Assembly (NCBI RefSeq): GCF_963666525.1
Contig: NZ_OY762905.1
Span: 3,017,501-3,081,500, forward strand
DNA from: an uncultured Cohaesibacter sp.
Lineage (GTDB): Bacteria > Pseudomonadota > Alphaproteobacteria > Rhizobiales > Cohaesibacteraceae
Direction of reading: 5' to 3'
DNA length: 64,000 nt
Under the pieces are notes generated by a model. The model saw nothing but the letters and a program-made list of their open reading frames with translations. It ran no database searches and was not told where the DNA came from. Position 1 is the first letter of the stretch. Each line of letters begins with the position of its first letter. The position numbers and the translations under genes are program-made. Below, piece by piece: positions 1 through 10,117 of the stretch.

Positions 1-1
1 G

Positions 2-946
2 ATGGAGCTGGGCGGCGCCTGTGGCGTCTGTTGCCAGAAGGTCTCCGAGGCAGAGGTCTTCGCCCGAGGTGGCATCACGGATGTGATGGTATCCAACCAG
101 GTGCGCGACCCGCACAAGATCGAACGTCTCGCCTGTCTGCCAAAGCTTGGGGCGCGGACCATCGTCTGTGTCGACGCACTGGATAATGTGGCGGAGCTGT
201 CAGAGGCTGCCCGCCGCCATGAAACCGAGATCGAGTGCCTTGTCGAGATCGATTGCGGTGCCAATCGCTGCGGTGTGACCGAGGTTGCCGACGTGCTGGT
301 GCTGGCGCGTGCCATCGACCAGGCACATGGCCTGCGCTTTGCCGGTCTTCAGGCCTATCAGGGCGCGATGCAGCATCTGCGCAGCTATGACGAGCGCAAG
401 GCCAAGGTCGACGTGGCGGTAGCAATGGTCAAGGATTGTCTGGCGGCGCTGGAAGAAGCGGGGCTGTCCTGCGATATAGTTGGCGGCGGCGGCACCGGAT
501 CCTACTATTTTGAATCCACCTCGGGCGTCTACAATGAGCTGCAATGCGGCTCCTATGCCTTCATGGATGCCGACTACGGGCTCAATCTCGATGAACAGGG
601 TCGGCGCATCGATGATGGCGAATGGCAGAATGCACTGTTCCTGCTGACATCGGTGATGAGCCACGTCAAGGCCGACCGGGCGATTGTCGACGCCGGTCTC
701 AAGGTGCAGTCGGTCGACAGCGGCCTGCCGGTTGTGCATGGTCGGACGGATGTCTCCTATCTGGAATGTTCCGACGAGCATGGCACCATCGCCGATCCGA
801 ACGGCGTGCTCCGGATCAACGAGAAGCTGCGCCTCGTTCCCGGCCATTGCGATCCGACCTGCAACATCCACGACTGGTATGTGGGCGTGCGCAATGGCGT
901 GGTCGAAACCCTCTGGCCGGTGTCGGCCCGCGGCAAGGCCTACTAG
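2..946 (+). CDS. DSD1-family PLP enzyme, D-threonine aldolase / 3-hydroxy-D-aspartate aldolase type (5'-truncated)
   Basis: The reading frame is open at the left edge, so only the last 314 or so residues of an enzyme usually near 380 aa are present. The family is the fold-type III PLP group of D-threonine aldolase, 3-hydroxyaspartate aldolase (BhcC) and D-serine dehydratase, which cleave or dehydrate D-beta-hydroxy amino acids. The C-terminus carries GHCDPTCN, whose His-x-Asp matches the divalent-metal site known in D-threonine aldolases, whereas D-serine dehydratases have His-x-Cys. GGGGTGSY is the likely PLP-phosphate loop. The PLP lysine lies in the missing N-terminus. The next gene is convergent. 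Family assignment is firm; substrate is not. Confidence 0.85.
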   Translation: MELGGACGVCCQKVSEAEVFARGGITDVMVSNQVRDPHKIERLACLPKLGARTIVCVDALDNVAELSEAARRHETEIECLVEIDCGANRCGVTEVADVLVLARAIDQAHGLRFAGLQAYQGAMQHLRSYDERKAKVDVAVAMVKDCLAALEEAGLSCDIVGGGGTGSYYFESTSGVYNELQCGSYAFMDADYGLNLDEQGRRIDDGEWQNALFLLTSVMSHVKADRAIVDAGLKVQSVDSGLPVVHGRTDVSYLECSDEHGTIADPNGVLRINEKLRLVPGHCDPTCNIHDWYVGVRNGVVETLWPVSARGKAY

Positions 947-988
947 TCGGCCAGCCTGCGAGCATAGTCAGTCGGTCCGGTTGGTTCC

Positions 989-2896
989 CTAGTTGGGCAG
1001 CATGCCTTGCGGCTTGCTGTCCTTGCCCAGCCAACGCTTGACGGTGTTCCGGTCGATCGAGAGCCGCTGCGCCGTTCTGGTGATGTTGCAATTCTCCTGC
1101 TTGAAGATCTGATTCACCTTGGCGGCAATCATGTCGTCGAGGGTTGCGCCCTCAAGCATGGCCGCTTCTGGCGTCTCAGACGCCCGCCCCATCTGGTGCA
1201 GCTCGCTGGAGAGCAGCGGCATGTCGAAGTCATGCAGGCTCTGCAAGGTGGCAAATTTCTCGGCGCAGTTCTCCAACTCGCGGACATTGCCCGGCCAGCC
1301 ATAATGGCGCAACTCCTTGAGCAGCTTTCCCGACAGCGGTGGAACGGGAATGGATTGCTGCCGACAGGCCTTTTCAAGAAACTTCGCGAACAGCAGTTCC
1401 GGGTCGCCCCTGCGGTCGCGCAGCGGCGGGATCTTGAGGTCCAGCACGTTGAGCCGGTAGAACAGGTCGGCGCGCAGCCGACTGTTCCTGATGGCCTCGA
1501 CCGGATTCTTGTTGGTGGCGGCAATGATCCGCACCTTGATCGGAATGAGCTTGTTGTCACCGACCCGCATGATTTCACCCGTCTGCAGCGCGCGCAACAA
1601 CTTGGCCTGCAGGAAGACATCCATCTCTGTCAGTTCATCAAGGAACAGCGTGCCTTCGTGGGCCAGTTCGAACAGGCCGATCTTGCCCGAGCGCGACGCT
1701 CCGGTGAAGGCGCCTGCCGCGTAACCGAACAGCTCGCTTTCCAGCAGATTGCCGGGCAGGGCGGCGCAGTTGACGGCAACAAAGGGCCCGTTCGACAGCG
1801 TTCCTGCATTGTGGATCGACTGGGCGAACAGCTCCTTGCCGGTGCCGGTTTCGCCGACGATCATGATATTGCTGGCGGTGCGGCTGTAGAGCTGGGCCAT
1901 CTCGACCAGCCGCTTCATTTCCTGACAGTGATAGAGAATGTTGTCGAAGGTGTATTTGGCATAGAAGCCGCTCTCGCTCAGCTTCTTGCGGATCAGGTTG
2001 CCCGCGTCCTGAATCTTCTGCACCGGCTGGAAGAGAATGACCGAAGCATTGTCGGACAGCTTTGTCGAGGAGACCGGAATGTGGTCGAGTGCCAGCTTGT
2101 CGTCGTTGCAGGTGACGATCATGTTGCGGGCATGGGTTTTCTTGCGCAGGGCCTTGCTCAGTTCCGGCGTATTGAAAAAGCCTGTGATATTGGCACCGAG
2201 CAGTTCGTCGCGCGGATGGGCCAGAATGGTGCAGCCCTGCTTGTTGATCTCCTCGATCCGGCCTTCGCTGTTGACCAGAACCGCGCCGTCCCGCGTGCAG
2301 TCGAGCACCGCCTCCAGTTTCTTTTCGGCCATGAAATAGCGATTGAGATTCTTGTATACGAGCATTGCCCGTTCGAAGGCATCGACAATGGTTTCCATGC
2401 TGGATTCGATCAGATAGGCATTGAGCCCCTTGGATTTGGCCCATTCGAAGGCCACCGCGTCGCCGATGACCACGTCCGGCTTCCACTGCACCAGCATGTC
2501 CATCCGTTCCTGAAAGCTCTCCTTCTCGCGCAATTCGAACGATCGGTAATTGCGGGCGAGCGTGGTGCAGATCGGCGTCACCATGTTGATTAGCGGCGCA
2601 AAGCCGACGATACCGACCCGGCTTTGTTCCGTTGTCTCCTTGAAGACAAAGGCGAGGGTGCGCTGGACAGAGGCCTCCACCTCGATCACCTCGACGTTGA
2701 GTGCCTTGCGGATCATCCGCGCCGTACCACCCCGGCTGATGATGATCTTGGCGCCTTCATCAAGCGCCTGCTTGGCAGCCTTCACGCCCTGATGCAGATC
2801 GCCCAGATAGGCTTTTGCCGGATAATTGGATGTATCGATGATGCTCTGCGCCTTGAGCCTGATCTGCTCGAAAGGCGCGATAAACGCGATAACCAT
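989..2896 (-). CDS. Sigma-54-dependent transcriptional activator with PrpR N-terminal sensor domain
   Basis: A 635-aa bacterial enhancer-binding protein. Residues about 1-190 match the PrpR_N sensor domain, followed by a PAS domain (about 195-300), an AAA+ sigma-54 interaction domain (Walker A GETGTGKE at 348-355, the sigma-54 contact motif GAFTGA near 395, and LFLDELTEM as Walker B) and a C-terminal Fis-type helix-turn-helix ending near the stop. PrpR_N proteins sense small carboxylic metabolites. The gene diverges from the ABC transporter operon, and the gap holds a sigma-54 promoter plus an upstream palindrome, so it very probably activates that operon. The effector is unknown. Confidence 0.93.
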   Translation of the reverse strand: MVIAFIAPFEQIRLKAQSIIDTSNYPAKAYLGDLHQGVKAAKQALDEGAKIIISRGGTARMIRKALNVEVIEVEASVQRTLAFVFKETTEQSRVGIVGFAPLINMVTPICTTLARNYRSFELREKESFQERMDMLVQWKPDVVIGDAVAFEWAKSKGLNAYLIESSMETIVDAFERAMLVYKNLNRYFMAEKKLEAVLDCTRDGAVLVNSEGRIEEINKQGCTILAHPRDELLGANITGFFNTPELSKALRKKTHARNMIVTCNDDKLALDHIPVSSTKLSDNASVILFQPVQKIQDAGNLIRKKLSESGFYAKYTFDNILYHCQEMKRLVEMAQLYSRTASNIMIVGETGTGKELFAQSIHNAGTLSNGPFVAVNCAALPGNLLESELFGYAAGAFTGASRSGKIGLFELAHEGTLFLDELTEMDVFLQAKLLRALQTGEIMRVGDNKLIPIKVRIIAATNKNPVEAIRNSRLRADLFYRLNVLDLKIPPLRDRRGDPELLFAKFLEKACRQQSIPVPPLSGKLLKELRHYGWPGNVRELENCAEKFATLQSLHDFDMPLLSSELHQMGRASETPEAAMLEGATLDDMIAAKVNQIFKQENCNITRTAQRLSIDRNTVKRWLGKDSKPQGMLPN

Positions 2897-2962
2897 GACC
2901 TGATCTCCCCCTCTGGTCGAACGGAAGTATGCGGGTCAAATGGCAGAATTGCAACGAAGTGC

Positions 2963-2979
2963 TGATGCGATACGCATCA
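2963..2979. promoter_or_regulatory. Palindrome, candidate enhancer (UAS) for the sigma-54 activator
   Basis: Perfect inverted repeat TGATGCG-ATA-CGCATCA, two 7-base arms around a 3-base spacer. It lies about 90 bases upstream of the -24 element, the usual place for an enhancer bound by a sigma-54 activator. Binding is inferred. Confidence 0.6.
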
Positions 2980-3066
2980 ACAATTAGTGCAAAACAGCGC
3001 AATGGCTTTTTAGACGAAAATCGTATCTCTCAAAAATCATAACAAAAATTCAATGACTTAATTCGG

Positions 3067-3082
3067 TGGCACGCGAATTGCA
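3067..3082 (+). promoter_or_regulatory. Sigma-54 (-24/-12) promoter of the ABC transporter operon
   Basis: TGGCACGCGAATTGCA matches the RpoN consensus TGGCACG-N4-TTGCA exactly in its conserved bases. The GG (3068-3069) and GC (3080-3081) doublets are 10 bases apart, as RpoN requires. Transcription would start near 3093, about 58 bases before the first start codon. Together with the adjacent sigma-54 activator gene this is a well-supported promoter. Confidence 0.9.
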
Positions 3083-3150
3083 AAAATTCCGTTAAGGCGC
3101 ACCAAGAACGCCATTGCTTTTACGAAGTTGAAATGAGAGGAGACAACTGA

Positions 3151-4770
3151 ATGAAAAAGGATCTTTTCAAAGTCCTTGTGCTCGGGCTCGCAGTGCTCGG
3201 GCTGACACCGCTGCAAAGCGGCCAGGCATCGGCCGAAGGCGGTCAGGTGCTGAACATTGCCCACCCCGTTTTGCAGCAGAACTGGTCGCCCCTTCAGGGA
3301 GGAGGACACGCGGCACGCTGGCAATCACTGAGCTGGGCAGCCCCAATGTATTTCGACAAAGACGGCAAGCTGACCCCTTACGTTCTGTCCAGCGTCGAGT
3401 CCGATGACAGCTATGTCAACTGGACCCTGCACGTCAATCCGGATGCCGTATGGTCTGACGGCTCCAAGATTACCGCCAAGGATGTGGTCGGTACCTGGAA
3501 CCTGTCCGCTCGCCCGGCAACCAAACATGCGCGCGTCAACCTGTTCCTGGGTGGCGTTGACGGCTTCAACGATGTTGTTGTCGGCAAGGCCAAGGACATG
3601 ACCGGCCTGACGATCACCGATGATGCGACGATTGCCGTCAAGCTCGCAAGCGCCGACCCGATCTTCGATCAGAAAATCGCAACAGCCCTGATCGCACCGG
3701 TCAAGATCTCCCAGGCTGAAGATGAAAGCGGCAACGAAAAGGCCGACTGGTGGATGCCTCAGAATGGTGTGGTTGTTTCCGGACCGTTCATGCCTGAAAC
3801 CATGGACCTCGACCAGGGCATTCTGACCCTTGTTCCGAATCCCAACTTCTTCGGCCCGAAACCGAAGCTGGAAAAAATCGTACTGACCACCGTGGCTGAC
3901 GCCAGCACCGCAACCCTGATGCTGAAACGCGGCACGATGGATGCCCACACCGAGCTCATCACGCCAACCATCATTCAGGATCTTGGCGCCGACTTCCTCG
4001 GTGGCCCGGCTCTGGCCAAGGGCCAGCAGTTCTGGATCAACGCCAAGAAACCTCCGATGGATGACATCAATGTCCGCAAGGCACTGATCATGTCCATCAA
4101 TCCGGAAGAACTTGCCCTTGCAGCCTTCCCTGATGGCCCGTTCACCGTCGCCAGCCAGATCCTCAACAAGGTTCCTGGCGTCGACCCGGACTTCAAGAAA
4201 TATCCTTATGATCCGGAAGGTGCCAAGGCTGCCCTTGCCGCATCCAAATACAAGGATGCCGGCCGCCTGCCGAAAATCATGTTCGTCGGTATTTCCACCC
4301 CGACCCATGAAGCTGCTGCCCAGTATATCGCTGAACAGTGGCGCAAGATCCTTGGCATTCAGGGCATCGAAATGAAACCTGCCATCGAAACCTACTCCGG
4401 CCCGGACCAGAAGAGCGTACAGATCTTCCGTGACGACGTCGGCACCCGTGTTCCCGATGCGGTTTCCTATCTGATGGGCTCGATCTATTCGAAGTCCGGT
4501 AACGCCCGCAACAAGCTGGGTGGTTACGAAAATGCCAAGATTGATGCCCTGCTCGAAGAAGCATCCGTCAAGGGTGTGAAAGATCCGGACCGCATCAAGC
4601 TTGCACAGGAAGCACAGCGTCTCTTCCGTGAAGACTGGGTCTACATTCCTTACTACTACGACGTGATGTCGAAATGGGCCATGCCTTGGGTCCAGAATTT
4701 CGACAAGAACGATGACTGGCAAGTCATCGAACCTTGGAATGTGACCATCGACGAAGCAAAACGTCCGTAA
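3151..4770 (+). CDS. ABC transporter substrate-binding protein, family 5 (peptide/nickel/opine type)
   Basis: A 539-aa periplasmic binding protein of SBP_bac_5, the typical length for the family. An N-terminal signal peptide has two lysines, a leucine-rich core and a likely cleavage after ASA at residue 28. The start has a good ribosome site (GAGAGGAGA). It is the first gene of a five-gene transporter operon behind the sigma-54 promoter. This family carries peptides, nickel, opines, glycosides and, in some Haemophilus, sialic acid, so the ligand cannot be read from the sequence. A hairpin follows the gene, which would favour high SBP expression over the permeases. Confidence 0.93.
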   Translation: MKKDLFKVLVLGLAVLGLTPLQSGQASAEGGQVLNIAHPVLQQNWSPLQGGGHAARWQSLSWAAPMYFDKDGKLTPYVLSSVESDDSYVNWTLHVNPDAVWSDGSKITAKDVVGTWNLSARPATKHARVNLFLGGVDGFNDVVVGKAKDMTGLTITDDATIAVKLASADPIFDQKIATALIAPVKISQAEDESGNEKADWWMPQNGVVVSGPFMPETMDLDQGILTLVPNPNFFGPKPKLEKIVLTTVADASTATLMLKRGTMDAHTELITPTIIQDLGADFLGGPALAKGQQFWINAKKPPMDDINVRKALIMSINPEELALAAFPDGPFTVASQILNKVPGVDPDFKKYPYDPEGAKAALAASKYKDAGRLPKIMFVGISTPTHEAAAQYIAEQWRKILGIQGIEMKPAIETYSGPDQKSVQIFRDDVGTRVPDAVSYLMGSIYSKSGNARNKLGGYENAKIDALLEEASVKGVKDPDRIKLAQEAQRLFREDWVYIPYYYDVMSKWAMPWVQNFDKNDDWQVIEPWNVTIDEAKRP

Positions 4771-4820
4771 AGGACGGCGAACCTGGGCGGGTTGTGGTGG
4801 TCTCACTTCCCGTCCTCTTT
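4771..4820 (+). promoter_or_regulatory. Intercistronic hairpin after the SBP gene
   Basis: AGGACGG (4771-4777) pairs with CCGTCCT (4810-4816), followed by CTTTTC. A competing small hairpin CGTCC-GTAAA-GGACG spans the stop codon. It is probably a partial terminator or 3'-end stabiliser between the binding-protein and permease genes. Confidence 0.5.
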
Positions 4821-4846
4821 TCCCGAATTTGCAAGGATGACTTGAT

Positions 4847-5803
4847 ATGGGACGCTACATCTTATTCCGACTACTGAAGTGGATTCCCTCGGTATTTATT
4901 CTTCTTCTGTTGATCTACGCTCTCGTGTTCTTTGGAGCAGGCGATCCGATCAAGCTTATCTTCCTGCAGGCTCCGGGCGACGTGGCCTATGATCCGGACA
5001 GAGTGGAAGCCATCAGGGATGCCGCAGGGCTCAACCGACCCTTCCTGGTTCAGTTCATCGACTATCTTGGCAATATCGCGCACGGCAATTTCGGCAACTC
5101 GCTGGTGTCCGGTCGCTCCGTCAACTCGATGATCAGCGCAGCGCTGCCGGTGACCCTCAAGATTGGTCTCACCGCGATTTTCCTGCTCTCCATCATCGGC
5201 ATCATTCTCGGTGTGATCGCTGCGCTCAACCAGAACAAGCTGCTGGACAACCTCATCGTCGGTTTCGCCCTGATCGTCTGGGGTATTCCGGTGTTCGTTG
5301 CCGGTCCGTTGATCATCGTCTTTCTGGTGCTCGTCATGGACATGGATGTGCCCTATGGCTGGAGTGGCCTGTTCAGTTTCAAAGTGATCGTCCCCCTACT
5401 GGTTCTCGGACTGAACCCCATGGCCCTGATCATTCGCCAGGCGCGCGCCGGTGTGCTTGAAGTGCTCAGCGAAGATTATGTGCGTACCGCCCGTGCCAAG
5501 GGCATTCCGAACTATCAGGTCGTGGTCAAGCATATCATGCGGCCGGTATTGACCCCCGTTGTCAGCCAGATCGGCCTTCTGGTGATTGCCACGCTCAACA
5601 ACTCCATTCTCATCGAAAAGGTCTTCGGATTGCCCGGCCTTGGCCGTCTGACCGAAACGGCGATCAAGACATCGGACTATCCGGTCATCCTCGCCATCGT
5701 GCTGATCTTCTCGACGGTGGTCATGGCCTCCAACCTGCTGGTCGACATTTCCTATCCGATGCTCGATCCCCGCGCTGCAGCCAAAAAGACAGGAGACGAA
5801 TAA
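4847..5803 (+). CDS. ABC transporter permease, DppB/OppB type
   Basis: A 318-aa inner-membrane subunit with six predicted hydrophobic segments, the first at residues about 9-29. The cytoplasmic EAA-type loop (EDYVRTARAKGIP) that docks on the ATPase is present. It pairs with the next permease, whose ATG overlaps this stop by one base (TAATG). Length and architecture fit DppB of the dipeptide/oligopeptide family. Confidence 0.93.
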   Translation: MGRYILFRLLKWIPSVFILLLLIYALVFFGAGDPIKLIFLQAPGDVAYDPDRVEAIRDAAGLNRPFLVQFIDYLGNIAHGNFGNSLVSGRSVNSMISAALPVTLKIGLTAIFLLSIIGIILGVIAALNQNKLLDNLIVGFALIVWGIPVFVAGPLIIVFLVLVMDMDVPYGWSGLFSFKVIVPLLVLGLNPMALIIRQARAGVLEVLSEDYVRTARAKGIPNYQVVVKHIMRPVLTPVVSQIGLLVIATLNNSILIEKVFGLPGLGRLTETAIKTSDYPVILAIVLIFSTVVMASNLLVDISYPMLDPRAAAKKTGDE

Positions 5804-6756
5804 TGACGGACAATACGCTTGAGCTGCAACAGGAAGAGAAGCAGTTCAGTCTGGCCAAGGATGCCTTTGACCGGCTGATCGCCAACAAGCTGGCTCTGGT
5901 CGGCATGCTGCTGGTGGTGTTCCTGTTCTTCATCGCCATCTTCGGCCCCTACATCACACCCTACGATTTCCTCTCGCAGGATCTCATGGCGCGCAATCAG
6001 GCGCCGTCCTGGACACACTGGTTCGGTACCGACGACCTTGGCCGCGACATCCTGAGCCGCGTCATCTATGGCGCCCGGACGGCGGTGATCGTCGCTTTCT
6101 CGACCACCTTTCTCAGCCTGATCATCGGCATCTTCATGGGCTCGCTCGGTGGCTATTTCGGCGGCAAGGTCGACGGTTTCATTGTCTGGCTCATCGACAT
6201 CACCATGTCGGTGCCATCACTGCTGCTGGTGATCGTCATCAACGTCTCCATGAAACCGCGGCTTGTGAACTGGATGGATGAGCAGTTCCTGCTGACGGGC
6301 AACGAATTCTATCGCAACACCATTCTGGTCGACTTCGTGCTGGTGTTCGGCTCGCTGGCTCTCATCAAATGGCCAAAGGCTGCCCGTATCATTCGCGGCC
6401 AGATCATGTCGGTGCGCAACAAGAACTATGTTCTGGCTGCCGAAGCCATCGGTGTTCCAACCACCAAGATCGTCATGAAATATGTCATTCCCAACTCCAT
6501 CGGCCCGATCATCGTCTATATCAGTGCCGCTCTTGGCGAGGCCATGGTGTTTGAATCGTCCTTCTCGTTCCTCGGTGTCGGTGTGCGCCCTCCAATCCCC
6601 AGCTGGGGCAACATGATCTCGGACGGATTGCGTGTCTGGCAGCTCTATCCGCACATTCTCGCAGCGCCTGCCGCAGTGCTCGCTCTGGTTACCATCGCCT
6701 TCAGTTTCCTTGGCGACGGCCTCAACGATGCACTCAACCCGCGGCAATGGAAATAG
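5803..6756 (+). CDS. ABC transporter permease, DppC/OppC type
   Basis: A 317-aa membrane subunit with an N-terminal OppC_N-like segment (first membrane helix around residues 27-50), the GTDDLGRDILSR motif typical of DppC proteins, and an EAA loop (NYVLAAEAIGVP). Compared with typical DppC it appears to carry a longer periplasmic loop (roughly residues 148-175). It starts inside the TAATG overlap with the DppB-like gene, so the two are translationally coupled. Confidence 0.93.
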   Translation: MTDNTLELQQEEKQFSLAKDAFDRLIANKLALVGMLLVVFLFFIAIFGPYITPYDFLSQDLMARNQAPSWTHWFGTDDLGRDILSRVIYGARTAVIVAFSTTFLSLIIGIFMGSLGGYFGGKVDGFIVWLIDITMSVPSLLLVIVINVSMKPRLVNWMDEQFLLTGNEFYRNTILVDFVLVFGSLALIKWPKAARIIRGQIMSVRNKNYVLAAEAIGVPTTKIVMKYVIPNSIGPIIVYISAALGEAMVFESSFSFLGVGVRPPIPSWGNMISDGLRVWQLYPHILAAPAAVLALVTIAFSFLGDGLNDALNPRQWK

Positions 6757-6787
6757 CGACACAACGAACAGCTAAAGGGAGGGCGCT

Positions 6788-7803
<1,016 letters not shown>

Positions 7804-7807
<4 letters not shown>

Positions 7808-8829
7808 CTGTCGCAGCCAAGCAACCATTGGTCAAGGTGAAGAACCTCGTCAAATATTTTCCCATCAAGATCGGCGCTTTTGGAAGCGAGAAGGCGGTTG
7901 TGCATGCGATCGATGATGTCAGTTTCGATATCTTCAAGGGTGAAACCCTGGGGCTCGTCGGGGAGTCCGGATGCGGCAAATCGACAACTGGCTACACCAT
8001 CCTGCAGATCTACCGCTCCACTTCCGGAAGCGTCGAATTTGAAGGGGTCGATCTGGCAAGCCTCTCTAAGAGTGAACTGCGCGCCATGCGCAAGAAGGCG
8101 CAGATCGTCTTTCAGGATCCCTATTCAACCCTCAACCCGCGCATGACCATCGGCGAAGCCTTGGCCGAGCCGATGAAGGTCCACAAGATCTATCCGGAAA
8201 AGGAAATTCCCGGCCGGATCGCCCAGCTCATCCGCGATGTGGGGCTCAATCCCAACGTGGCCAACCGCTATCCACATGAATTCTCCGGTGGTCAGCGCCA
8301 GAGGATCTGCATTGCCCGGGCGCTTGCCTGCAATCCCGAGTTCATCGTCTGCGATGAACCGATCTCGGCGCTCGACGTGTCGATTCAGGCCCAGATCATC
8401 AACCTGCTGATGGACATTCAGGACAAATACAATCTGACCTATCTGTTCATCGCCCATGACCTGGCCGTGGTCCGCCACATCAGCGATCGGATCGCTGTCA
8501 TGTATCTGGGCAAGATCATGGAGATTGCCGACAAGGCTGAACTGTTCCGGCGGCCGATGCATCCCTACACCAAGGCCCTGCTTTCGGCGGTGCCGGAAGC
8601 GGATCCGGACGTTGAACGCCAGCGCAAGCGGGTGATCCTCAAGGGCGATGTCTCCAATGCCATCGATCCGCCGAGCGGCTGCCGGTTCCATCCCCGTTGC
8701 GCCTATGCAACGGACGCCTGTGCCCTGTCTGTGCCAGAGCTCGAGGACCACGGTGGAGGCCATCAGGTCGCCTGCCTGCGCCTCGACGAGATTGCTCTGG
8801 AAGAGACGTTGGAGCCCGCCGAAGCCTGA
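7804..8829 (+). CDS. ABC transporter ATP-binding protein, DppF/OppF type
   Basis: A 341-aa second ATPase with Walker A GESGCGKS, signature FSGGQRQR, Walker B IVCDEP and the C-terminal cysteine-containing extension (FHPRCAYATDAC). The start chosen is the ATG in the ATGA overlap with the preceding gene. A longer in-frame version from 7753 would lie inside the upstream gene. It completes the SBP-B-C-D-F set of a peptide-type importer. Confidence 0.93.
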
Positions 8830-8969
8830 CGCGGCTCCATCAAGGGACCTGTCACGAGATGACTGCACGGACGGAGACCGCTACGTTTTTCGCCCGTGCC
8901 CGAGATCCGTTTATGCCTTTTCGCCATCGCCTCAGATGGCGGCAAGCAAGTAGCCAGCCAGGTGAAACC

Positions 8970-10043
8970 ATGAAAATTGTTGAAAGCAGAGCCATCCCGA
9001 CCCCTTGCCTGAGCAATCACGCCTCCAACCTGATGGAGCTGGAGAATGGCGATCTTCTGTGCACCTGGTTCGGGGGCAGCATGGAAGGCTCGTCGGATAT
9101 CAGCATCTATCTTTCCCGCTTTGACAAGGCGGCAGGTGCCTGGAGCGAAGCGGTCAAGATGAGCGATGACGAGGATCGCTCCGAGCAGAACCCGGCGCTG
9201 TTCCGCCATCCATCCGGTCAGATCTGGCTGCTTTATACCGCCCAGTTGAAGACCGATCAGGGAACGGCAATTGTTCGCATGCGTCGCTCGGACAATAACG
9301 GCACAAACTGGGGCCCTATCGAGACTCTGTTCGACCGGGAGGGCACCTTCATCCGCCATCCGCCGGTGGTCAACCCGGAAGGCAAGCTGTTGCTGCCGAT
9401 CTGGTTCTCAAGCATGAAGAATGCCTTTGGCGATGACCGCTCGCTGGTGCAGATCTCCGGGGATGGCGGCGTCAGCTGGGCGCTGCAAGAGGTGCCCCAC
9501 AGCGAGGGCTGTGTCCATATGAACATCATGCCCAGCTGCCGAGTGGCCTTCTATCGCCGCCGTCGGGCCGACAATATCTTCCGCTCCGTCTCCAGCGATG
9601 GCGGGCTCAGTTGGTCGGTGCCGGAAGCAACGCCGCTGCCCAACAACAACTCCTCCATTCAGGCGCTCGAGTGTTCGGATGGCCGTCTGCTGATCATCTA
9701 CAATCATATCAGCGCCGCAGGGCGCGAAAGCGAAAGCCCGGTGCCACCGTGGGTTCAGGACAAGCAGGCCTTTCTGGCTGAATGTGACGTAACTGGGAAC
9801 AGCGCCATCTGGGGCGTGCCACGCAATCCGCTGATCATCGCCAGCTCCACGGATCTCGGCAAGAGCTGGACCGAGGAACTGGTGGTCGAGGAAGACGCCC
9901 ATCTGCTCTCTGCCCATGACAAGAAAGGCGCGTTTCGAGGCGACTATTCCTATCCCTCGATCATCGAGACATCCGATGGCCGGTTGCAGATCAGTTACTC
10001 CTATCTGCGCGACTATATCAAGCATGTCACGCTGACACCATAA
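8970..10043 (+). CDS. Sialidase-fold (BNR repeat) protein, cytoplasmic
   Basis: A 357-aa beta-propeller protein of the sialidase/neuraminidase superfamily. BNR/Asp-box-like turns recur (SGDGGVSW, SSDGGLSW, STDLGKSW), and the N-terminal region has the family-like start SRAIPTPCLSNHASNL. There is no signal peptide, so it should act inside the cell, unlike secreted sialidases. The start follows AGGTGAAACC. A longer in-frame extension to 8697 overlaps the ATPase gene and is not used. It probably hydrolyses or eliminates a glycosidic or enol-ether substrate imported by the upstream transporter. The substrate is unknown, and true sialidase activity is doubtful. Confidence 0.8.
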   Translation: MKIVESRAIPTPCLSNHASNLMELENGDLLCTWFGGSMEGSSDISIYLSRFDKAAGAWSEAVKMSDDEDRSEQNPALFRHPSGQIWLLYTAQLKTDQGTAIVRMRRSDNNGTNWGPIETLFDREGTFIRHPPVVNPEGKLLLPIWFSSMKNAFGDDRSLVQISGDGGVSWALQEVPHSEGCVHMNIMPSCRVAFYRRRRADNIFRSVSSDGGLSWSVPEATPLPNNNSSIQALECSDGRLLIIYNHISAAGRESESPVPPWVQDKQAFLAECDVTGNSAIWGVPRNPLIIASSTDLGKSWTEELVVEEDAHLLSAHDKKGAFRGDYSYPSIIETSDGRLQISYSYLRDYIKHVTLTP

Positions 10044-10117
10044 CGCCGAGTGGAGGGAGCTGACGCGGCGGGTATCCGGTCGCGTGAGAGGAAACGGGAA
10101 GAAATGTGGGGGCAATC

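Noticed and set aside
2-946. Assignment as bhcC of a beta-hydroxyaspartate cycle cluster
   Set aside because: The metal motif would allow it, but bhcA, bhcB and bhcD are not visible and the IclR gene at 63666 is 63 kb away. Upstream sequence would be needed.
1007-2593. 528-codon plus-strand frame opposite the sigma-54 regulator
   Set aside because: Shadow of the regulator gene, whose domains and motifs are complete on the minus strand.
3325-4806. 493-codon minus-strand frame opposite the ABC binding-protein gene
   Set aside because: Antisense shadow; the sense protein has a signal peptide and family motifs.
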